Below, in pieces: positions 56,499-64,000 of a stretch of DNA of 64,000 nt (positions within the stretch are counted from its first letter, which is position 1; every line of letters starts with the position of its first letter). A model generated the notes under the pieces. It saw nothing but the letters and a program-made list of their open reading frames with translations, was not told the origin of the DNA and ran no database searches. The DNA is from Ornithodoros turicata (Eukaryota > Arthropoda > Arachnida > Ixodida > Argasidae), in assembly GCF_037126465.1 (NCBI RefSeq), contig NC_088203.1, positions 52,427,581-52,491,580 of the forward strand, given 5' to 3'. The translations under genes and the position numbers were made by a program.

Positions 56499-57751
56499 TT
56501 AAGGAGGCAGCACCCTTGGTGTGGGCTGTTTTTGCTGGTCCGTGGGTCTGTTGCCTCTGCCTCTACCACTTGATCTTTCGCGTTTCTCTTTTGATTGCGA
56601 GAAAGTGCCTGGGAGACTCGAAGACGACTTCTGTGAAGCACGGTCTTCGTCGTCGAGCTCCATGTTAACAACAGGTACCTGGGATGGATCTTTGAGCAAT
56701 CCATCCCAGACGGATGCCGTGCAAGCAACCTCAGCTGAGGCCGCTGCAGGCATCGGGGAAGTAATGGATACAGAAGGAGAAGGAGATACTTCCGTTTCTC
56801 CGTCCTTCTGGGGGGGAGTGTAGGGTGGAGGCCCAGCAGTCTGGGTCTCCACGGACCTCCTCTGTGGTGCCACTCCCCTGCGCACCACTTCGGAGAAAGT
56901 GCCCTTTTTCCTGAACTCTGCTTGCGCCTTGGCGTCTTTGTACGAGATATTTTGCTCTGTCTTGATTCTAAGGATTTCTTTTTCATCTTTCCATCGGGGA
57001 CAAGACCTGAAGTAGACAGGGATGGTCACCTTTACAATTTGCACACCGCACCTGGTTTCGGCAGGATTCTGCTGGGTGATCTGTACCAGAGCATTTGGGA
57101 CATGTTTCCTGTCCACTGCAGACCTGAGACCCGTGCCCGAAGCGTTGACACTTGAAACAACGCCGCGGATTAGGGAGCTTGTGTAGTTGAAATGATAGAA
57201 TAATGTGCTTTGTTGAGATTTCTTTACCGTCCCGACGCATGACTATTCGCTTTGCTGCCACGACACCCTCTTCCCGCAGGCCTTCCTCAATCTCAGAGTC
57301 GGTGCATTCGAGAAGCTCACTTTCTGAGATCACGCCCCTGATAATGTGAAGGTTTCTGTGTTTTGCGGTGGACACCGGTAGGTCCCCAATTTTCCTGACA
57401 GCTTGGAGGGCCGAGCTTTGCTCCCTGGTTTGAACCTCGGTAATAAGGTCCCCAGATGACAGTTTTTTTTGCAGTGTAGGTCTTTCCGATTGATTTTTCT
57501 ATTTCCCTGGCAATAACAAACGGTGATATCTTAGAGCGTGGTTTTGTCTCGTCTTCAGAATGGAGTACCAGGAATTTCGGAAACCATGGCTCTGGAGATA
57601 GGTTGAATAAGTTCACTGGTGCTTCGGTGCAGCGCCGCTTATGGCGCTGATCTTGTTTTTTCAAACGTGAAGAATCCATGCAAAAAAAGAAATGGTTCGG
57701 TGCAGAAGCTGTGTCGCCCACCATCGAGCCCAACGAGGGAACGTGCCCCAC
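56499..57751 (-). pseudogene. LINE ORF1 with zinc knuckles
   Basis: The best part (57375-56983) contains three CCHC-type knuckles: CFKCQRFGHGSQVC, CPKCSGTDHPAESC and CANCKGDHP, as in gag-like ORF1 proteins of I-clade LINEs that package element RNA. A frame change near 57000 moves to the frame 57116-56499 (WKDEKEILRIKTEQNISYKD, then a proline- and serine-rich tail). The N-terminal part (57751-57317) is in yet another frame. The protein is broken by at least two frame changes. Confidence 0.78.
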
Positions 57752-58508
57752 ACGTTAACACTTGCCTCTGCACTACACCCTAGTGCAGCTTCTGGAGAGT
57801 GAAAAGACTGCCCAAGGTTGACCCTTGCCGCCAAAGAAGGTGAAGGTAGGAGAAGGATGATAGTGAAGGGGTAGAGAAAGAAAAAGTAATGAAAAGGGAG
57901 ATGGCGACTAGCTGAATAATCCTGGCCGGGCCTTCCAGGACCACCCGTCTATGGGAAGCAGGGGCCAAAGCGGTGTGTTGCTTTCCCAGAGGGGCCCCGA
58001 AGGGTCCAAAACAACCTCTGTGTCCACTCAACCACCAGGATTCCCTTTTCCCCAGACACGGGAAAGCCACGCACAGCTATACGTGGGGGTCTCCCTCCTG
58101 CGGCGACCCAACCGTTGGTGCAGGAGGGGGCTACTGCGGCTGCTGCCGGGCGATGGGAGCGCCAATTTCCCGACGCCGGGTTATTGTGTATGTGTTGGAG
58201 AAATCTCTAGACGATGATACCAGTGATAGAGAAAGGTAAGCAGGTCTGTGTGGCAGTCATGTTAAAGTCTCACTAAACGTTGCAATTTCGCAGACAACGC
58301 ATACCGAAAGTTTCCGAAAATGCTGAAGAAACCATTCGGGATATGTCATCGGAGACTTTTAAGTCACACTTCCGGCTGCTGCCAAGGACGATTGAGCGAT
58401 TGTCCACGATTCTGGGACCCTTGTTGGGGGAAGGCGAAGTTCACAGGTGCCAGCTCAGAAGCAGCTGCTTATAGCGGTGTGGTGCCTGGCCAATATGGAA
58501 TGCTTCAG

Positions 58509-59427
58509 GTAAGACTCTTGAAATGTACGACGGTTCATTTGCTGTCGACAGTACTACAAGAAACATGCACAAAAGCCAAGCAGCTGTTGTAATCTACTAT
58601 ACATCGCGGTGTGCTCGTCAAAGTATTATGTAGAAAGCAGGTAGCTATGTCATTGCCACTAACCAACTTACAGGGATACTGGTCAGGAAAATTGAAGAAA
58701 ATTTGACACTGGTCAATAAATTCATCCAAATTCTGATTACAGTTAATGAGACATATGGCAAATTATTCCACAGGGTGATCATATATTGATGGGGCGAATA
58801 CAGGAATCGGTTAGTTCGAACTGATGGTGCCAGCACATTGCATGATTGAGTATGACTACAAGAGAGGCATGGTGGAGGAATATAGTGTAATGATCTCGTC
58901 ATGTATGTGACTACATTAACTTATGAATGAAAATGAGACTAGCTGTTTTCCTTATTTCTCACATGTCGTTTAGATTGCCGTATTGGAACCCGCGCGAGGC
59001 TATACCGAGAATACAGCTTTCCTGCCATGCACTTAGAAGTTGCTCATGAGACAGTTGATGTGCTGAGGCAGGAACACACAGGACGAATACATACATACAA
59101 ATTACCAATGAGAGATGGAAGTCACTGAAAAGGTTAGCCAGCTGTAGGGCTCTAACCCACATCTTCTGGATTAGAGCCCTGGTCTGGTAACCCAGAAGAT
59201 GTAGGTTCAAGTCCTACAGCTGGCTTACCTTTTCAGTGACTTCCATCTTTCATTTAGAAGTTGCTCTCCCCACAAAATACTGCAGCATAATGTGCAGTGC
59301 CCCTCCTTCGCAACCCTTTTTCAATGCTTATCACACATGTTATGCACTGGAAATTACAGTGACTGCACGGAATTATGTTCACTCAATGCATTTCACAGTT
59401 GTGACTCTTGTTATTGTTCCCTTGCAG
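58509..59427 (+). other. Harbinger intron 2
   Basis: The intron begins GTAAGACTC and ends CCCTTGCAG. It contains the SINE-derived palindrome described separately. Nothing else is recognised. Confidence 0.6.
59104..59258. repeat. Long palindrome containing a tRNA-like half
   Basis: AGATGGAAGTCACTGAAAAG on the left is the exact inverse of CTTTTCAGTGACTTCCATCT on the right, and similarity continues inward to a short spacer (GATTAGAGCCCTGGTCTGGTAA). The right arm carries AGATGTAGGTTCAAGTCCTA, a B-box/T-arm sequence, and CAGCTGGC, an acceptor-like end. It looks like two SINE or tRNA 3' halves head to head. The stem is about 65 bp with few mismatches. Confidence 0.75.
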
Positions 59428-60548
59428 GGGTGTTGGAGACAGATTTGGCGTTGCCAAGTCCAGAGTATTTCACTGTGTACGAAGGGTTGGGGAGGCGCTG
59501 CTCAAAGTGGCATCTCGTTTTGTTCTGTGGCCCAGCGAAAGCGATGCGCGGTCCATCATAGATGGCTTCCAGAGGAAGTCTAAGTTTCCTGGTGTTCTGG
59601 GGGCTGTTGACGGATCACATATAGCAATTACTGCACCAAAAGAACATGCTGCTTCCTACAAGAGTTTCTATTCTGTGGTGCTACAGGCAGTGTGTGACCA
59701 TGAGGTGCGTTTCTTGCACTGCTCGGTTGGGGAAGCAGGGAGCATGCATGATGCTCGTGTTCTTCGCCGATCAGAATTGCATGATATGCTTGATCACGGT
59801 CACTTCCCATTTAGTAGTCACTTAGTTGGGGATGCTGCCTATCCAATTGGTCAACATTTGTTGACACCATACAGAGATAATGGTCACTTGTCCACAGCAC
59901 AGAAGTGTTTCAATAAGCGACTTTCTCGGGCAAGGGTTACTATCGAGAGGGCCTTTGGACTTTTGAAAAACCGGTTCCGACGGCTCTTTCGTGTAGAAAC
60001 CAGGCGGCCAGACATTACTGTCACCATTATCATCACGGCATGTGTTCTGCATAACGCTTGCCTGCTGTGGGGTGACACATTTGAGGACCCTAGTGCTGTC
60101 GCCACACAGGACGATCTGAGTACCAGTGAGCACACCAGCGCGGAGACCAAGCGGCTTGGCATGCAGAAGAGAGAGGCAATAACACACAGCCTAGCACTCC
60201 TGTGATTTACGTTCTTGAGCATGAATAAAGTATTTTTGTTGAAGCGAAACGATTTGAGGTTTATTTGTGGTGTCATAAGCAAGCCATAATAGCTAACAGC
60301 ACTATGAAAGATTGCAGTTGACAGCCAGCAAGTGCTGGTGGTGGAACTTGGACCCATACCTCTTGTTCGTTCAGCATCTGCAATTTATGTAACCGTGCTG
60401 ATACTATATGATCAACATTTAGCACATGCACCTTACCTCAAGTTCATTCCAGGCTAATACCTATAAAACACAACAACTGTGATGCTAGAGTTTATTTCCA
60501 AATTTCTCCAAAAATGTTTCCATAAGGTCATTGAACCGTTTCAGCTGT

Positions 60549-61300
60549 TCAATCTTCGATTTTGCAACAGAGATTTTTTTCCTGCATCCACTCATCCTGC
60601 TCAGCCTTTCTCTTCTGTGGGGTACTACGGGGCCCAGGAGTGGGGTGCGCAGAGGACTCTGGTTCTTTCACCATTACTTCGAGGCCTCTTGAGGTTGAGA
60701 CTATTGCTAGTGGAGTGATCTCCGGCCGCGAGCAGAAAATTTCGTCCATACGTTCTAGATATTGCCACGTCTTCCTATAATGCAAATGTGTGTGAAGCAC
60801 ATAAAAACCACCTTGTTGGAGAATGGGTTGGCATGAAGTCTCGTACAGTTTCATCGGACTCTCACCTGGCACGGCCACTTGTGCTGTTGTTGTCCTTGAT
60901 TATCTTGCACTGCTTTTTCATGTTCTTCCACTTGTACTCACATTTATTTGGTGATACAGAGTAGCCATGTTTCTCCATCGTAGCTGACACTCTAGAATAA
61001 AAGAAAACACAAGGAGCTGTGGCAAGAATGAAGCCAAAAATTCTCCCTTGCAGAGCCGTCTGCCTACCTTTTCCAGAATCCCTTCGCACAGTTTATCGTT
61101 CCGATAGCCTCTTCTGTTTGACACTCATCTATGAGGAGAAGCACAGCAGCATGCGGCCACTGGAAATTTATCGCTGACGCTGCCGGCGAGTCTTGAGACA
61201 GAGGCCTTTGGGCAGTGGTGTCTATCTGCCCATCTGGTGCACCCGGGACAGCACTTTGTGGAATGGCTATTGAACAAAAAGATAGCTGGAAGCCATTGCA
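60549..61300 (-). CDS. Myb/SANT-like partner protein of the Harbinger element
   Basis: There are three exons on the minus strand: about 61290-61068, 60992-60866 and 60774-60549, with GT-AG borders. The trihelix-type domain reads WPHAAVLLLIDECQTEEAIG, then KHGYSVSPNKCEYKWKNMKK and QCKIIKDNNSTSGRAR, then KTWQYLERMDEIF. PIF/Harbinger elements encode two proteins, the nuclease and a Myb/SANT-like protein that assists DNA binding and nuclear import; this is the second, convergent with the first. The 5' end is uncertain and may be cut where the gypsy sequence begins. Confidence 0.78.
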
Positions 61301-62938
61301 GCACACTGGGTAATCACCGAAAGATTCCACGTTTACCTCCACGGCATGGAACACTTCGAACTATACACTGACAACTGGGCAGTAGCTCATATCATGACGA
61401 AGAAAAACCCTAACCGACGGTTTGCACGCATTGTACTAGACTTAATGGCCTACAACTTCGTCATACGCCACACAACCGGGAAGTCCAACACAGTCGAGGA
61501 CGCTCTTCCCAGAATGCCACATTCGGCCAACGCTGTGTATATAATCGCTGAAGAAGATTTTCGCCTTCGAGAAATCCAACGCCAGGACCCGGAACTCTCA
61601 CTCTTTATCCATAACCTAGAAGACGCAGACGTACCGCAAGCAACGAAAGATGACATCGCGCAAACATTTCGCATGGTAAACGGGACACTTATGTTCGTGA
61701 GAGCCGAATCCGTGACAACGAGACACTTCGAATCGAACTTCCCAAAAACCTCAGAGGGACAATTCTGACGTCACACCACGATAACGCGGGACACGCAGAT
61801 GTGACAAGAACACGATCAAAAATCGAACGAAAATATCACTGGACCAATATGGCCAAGGACATCGCTACATATGTAAAGTCATGTGACGTATGTCAACGCT
61901 TCAATCACCCTACGGGTAAACAACCTGGATCATTAAGCGCAAGTTTCCCTAAACAGATGCCATTCGAAGCAGTGGCCATTGATCACGTTGGACCCATTTA
62001 CACAGCCGACAGCAATCACTGCTTCATCACAGCTGTAGATGTGACAACCCGCTTCGTTATAACGAAGGCCCTACCTGACAAATCATCGCTTCACGTCATC
62101 GAATTCATAGAGAACGAAATCGTCCACAGATTTGGACATCCCAGAACGCTCATCAGCGATAACGACAAAACACTGACTTCTGAAGCTGTGAAAACGTATT
62201 TACGAGGCCGTCCCATTTACGAGGCCGTCTCCAGCATTCTAACTGTGCCATATGCTCCACAAACAAACGGCCTTGTGGAACGAGCAAACGGACGAATCCT
62301 GCAACCACTTCGAAAGAACATAAATGGGGATATCGATAATTGGAGTTCGTATCTTCAAAAATCAACCTTTGAAGTAAATACCCCAAAAACACGTGGGACT
62401 CCAGACTGCTACTTTCGAACTACTGTACAACTACGTACCTCGCCTTTCCATTGACAACGAACTAGGAATCTCAATCGAAATGCCCGAGGATGCGGAGACA
62501 TCTCGACTCGAGGCTTACAAAAACCTGACCGCATACCATCAGGGCGTGAAGTCATCGTATGACAAGAAACATTTCGTACCGAGCTACAAAATCGGCGACA
62601 CTGTGTGGTACAGCAACGGCACTGCACAGAACAAATTTGACGCTCCATTCGACGGACCATTTGTAATCACTGCTGCGGAAAACCAAACGTACACCATCGA
62701 AAGAACGTGTAATGGCAAACACGAATCAAGACTAGCTACAGCCAGACAGCTCAGACGAGTGGTTACACGTTCGAATGAAGACAGCTCCAACAACACTTCG
62801 CCAGAGGTTCCGCAGTCGCAGCCCGACAGCGACTGTGACACACGGACACGGACGACGTCTCAACGACCAAAGCGACAGCCACGATGGCTCAACGACTACA
62901 TCGTGCTGGACGACAATTGTGAGGCCGCAATTGATTAA
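61281..62938 (+). pseudogene. Ty3/gypsy RNase H and integrase remnant
   Basis: From 61281 the frame reads EAIAAHWVITERFHVYLHGM and FELYTDNWAVAHIM (RNase H), then the HHCC zinc region of integrase (ending SCDVCQRFNHPTGKQPG), the integrase core (FEAVAIDHVGPIYTADSNHC, LISDNDKTLTSEAVKTYL, NGLVERANGRIL) and a C-terminal tail (YKIGDTVWYSNGTAQNKFDA). Frame changes occur near 61767 and 62400. Protease and reverse transcriptase are absent; gag remnants of what may be the same element lie at 50895-51515, beyond the Harbinger. Confidence 0.8.
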
Positions 62939-64000
62939 AGGCCGGTGGTGGTAGCGAAGTAAGAATTCATCGCCAGGCATCGCTGCTTATCGAAATACAG
63001 GCATCAGATGACGACGGAGGCGCACCGGCCGACGCACGAGGGAGAGGACCACGAGACACGAACGGGAGCGGACGCGTGGCCGCACGGCTCGTTTAATTTT
63101 ATGCTATATCTAGTATGTAACCTATCAAATGAAATTGGGTTATCCCGTTACGAATCCACTGTGACAACTGACAACGCCCTTTCTGTAGCGTATGAGATGA
63201 ACATGAGATCTTTTCGGTCCATGTCTAGTTTAGGTTGTTCGGCCCGCATCTATATATAGTTTAGGTGGTTGTTCGGTCCGCGTCCAGTTTAGGTTGTTGT
63301 TCAGCTTTATTATAGTGCTACGCTTCATCGTGTTTCACATGATTTCTATGGGAATTACAGCGGGGTGGTTTATAAGTGCAAGAAGTCGTGCGCTCCGTAT
63401 GTTGCTACGTTAACGCATGGTAATGAAATATCGAATTGCAGAGTCGAAGGAGGACATGGACACTTATCTTGAAAAGAGCCACAGTGAAGCACGATGCAGT
63501 AAGCAGTGTACAAAATCGAAGAAGGTAGGGATGAAAATATAAGCTAGGAGTATAAATGGGTGTCCGCCCATTTCATCGAACGCCTGGCCAAGGGTAGGTC
63601 AGGAGTAGCGTTTACGTATTTCATATGTTGGAGAGACTGACCAAGGTTAGGTCAGGAGAGCCTTTTACGTATTTCACACGTCGCCGCAAAGAGAAAAAAA
63701 AAGGATGAAACAAAACCGCCGCCCACCGATTCCATGAAACGGCGTTCGATGAAATGCCACGGAACTGCCGAAAAGATGCATGAATGTCATAATGTATTTT
63801 GTTGATCATTTACTGTATTTTACTGTACACAGCATTTAGTTTGTCAGGAGGATGCTACACAAATTAAACGCAATGTATTTTAATTTCGATATTGTGAACA
63901 GGTATATGTTGACAATTTTGAAACGTCATACTTAGCTCAGGCATAAATTATACTGTTGGTGGTGCAAAATGTCTTTTGTCAGTGTCTAGTGTATGTTAGA
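62939..64000. other. Downstream of gypsy; possible LTR and a minisatellite copy
   Basis: AAAGGCCGGTGGTGG at 62937 could be a polypurine-type tract followed by a 3' LTR, but no second LTR is available for comparison. A block at 63590-63682 (GTTAGGTCAGGAGAGCCTTT, ACGTATTTCACACG) matches the 84-bp minisatellite at 42114. GTTTAGGTTGTTGTTC-type words recur near 63230-63310. No gene is recognised. Confidence 0.45.

Larger units (their letters stand above)
51745..58183 (-). mobile_element. I-clade LINE with RNase H, near full length
   Basis: The element is on the minus strand. It has a GC-rich 5' region, ORF1 with three CCHC-type knuckles, ORF2 with endonuclease, reverse transcriptase and RNase H, and a 3' end GGCGCATTATGACC... 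followed by (ATC)n. The target duplication TTATTGTGTATGTG is present at both ends (51730 and 58184). The endonuclease-RT-RNase H order is typical of the I group. A Tigger-like element interrupts the RNase H region. Confidence 0.88.
51643..60205 (+). pseudogene. PIF/Harbinger transposase, split by a LINE
   Basis: Exon 1 starts at ATG 51643 (MADWPDGRDDMELGTFSSFV) and continues after the LINE at 58184-58235 (LEKSLDDDTSDRER). Exon 2 is 58294-58508 (KSHFRLLPRTIERLSTILGP ... KQLLIAVWCLANMECFR) with one frame change near 58445. Exon 3 is 59428-60205 and carries the DDE nuclease: VDGSHIAI (first Asp), VGDAAYPI (second Asp) and RVTIERAFGLLKNRFRRLF (Glu). All borders are GT-AG, and the exon 2 to 3 phase matches (F-R-G-V-G-D). 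AATAAA lies at 60224. The nuclease exon is intact, but the gene is interrupted by a 6.4-kb LINE and a frame change. Confidence 0.82.

Noticed and set aside
59160..59225. Possible tRNA gene
   Set aside because: Only the B-box/T-arm half is tRNA-like. The 5' half is replaced by an inverted copy of the 3' half, so no cloverleaf can form.

Overview
The window looks like nuclear DNA of an arthropod, most likely an ixodid tick. Coding sequence is split by GT-AG introns, polyadenylation signals are present, LINEs, DNA transposons and tRNA-derived SINEs are dense, and a short run of the arthropod telomere unit TTAGG is visible near 19.4 kb. The tick assignment is an inference from the general character of the repeats; nothing in the window proves it. 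There are no bacterial operons, no CRISPR array and no credible rRNA or intact tRNA gene.

Layout. (1) 0.1-9.1 kb, minus strand: an intronless transposase-like gene (9090-6988) followed 369 bp downstream by an eight-exon gene with a C-terminal DUF4806-like domain (6618-112). Two of its exons are a tandem 105-bp duplication. (2) 9.76-14.14 kb: a truncated Polinton/Maverick that keeps the 3' end of its DNA polymerase and four intact virion-type reading frames (protease, major capsid-like, small basic protein, penton-like). (3) 14.4-21.2 kb: a SINE head, a cluster of five TGACGTCA sites, a dead LINE inserted in one copy of a repeat whose second copy lies inverted 1.3 kb away, a 30-bp-arm hairpin, and a unit with inverted ends and a hammerhead-like core. 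(4) 21.2-31.1 kb: mostly unrecognised, with a LINE scrap, a perfect 34-bp-arm hairpin and a BEN-domain gene next to a partial copy of itself. (5) 31.7-34.6 kb: a degenerate ATTGG (reverse CCAAT) array, duplicated 195-bp blocks, the 5' end of a LINE and a tRNA-Gly-like SINE. (6) 35.8-39.9 kb, plus strand: a decayed transposase-like gene followed at once by a clean six-exon gene of 341 codons. (7) 40.9-47.1 kb: several MITEs, an 84-bp minisatellite and a LINE with ORF1 and ORF2, both broken. (8) 47.1-49.8 kb: a MITE holding a dead mariner that itself holds a hAT-like element and a LINE-tail insertion. (9) 50-63 kb: a Ty3/gypsy remnant, a PIF/Harbinger element (transposase plus Myb/SANT-like partner), an I-clade LINE inserted in the Harbinger first exon, and a Tigger-like deletion derivative inside that LINE.

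Two points stand out. First, regions 1 and 6 share one architecture: an intronless transposase-like gene upstream of, and collinear with, a spliced companion of about 340 codons whose splice phases all agree. In region 6 the companion is clean while the transposase is ruined. I propose these as two-gene mobile units, or as companions retained by the host. Second, the 50-63 kb nest can be ordered in time from target-site duplications, and joining the Harbinger exons across the LINE restores a continuous first exon.
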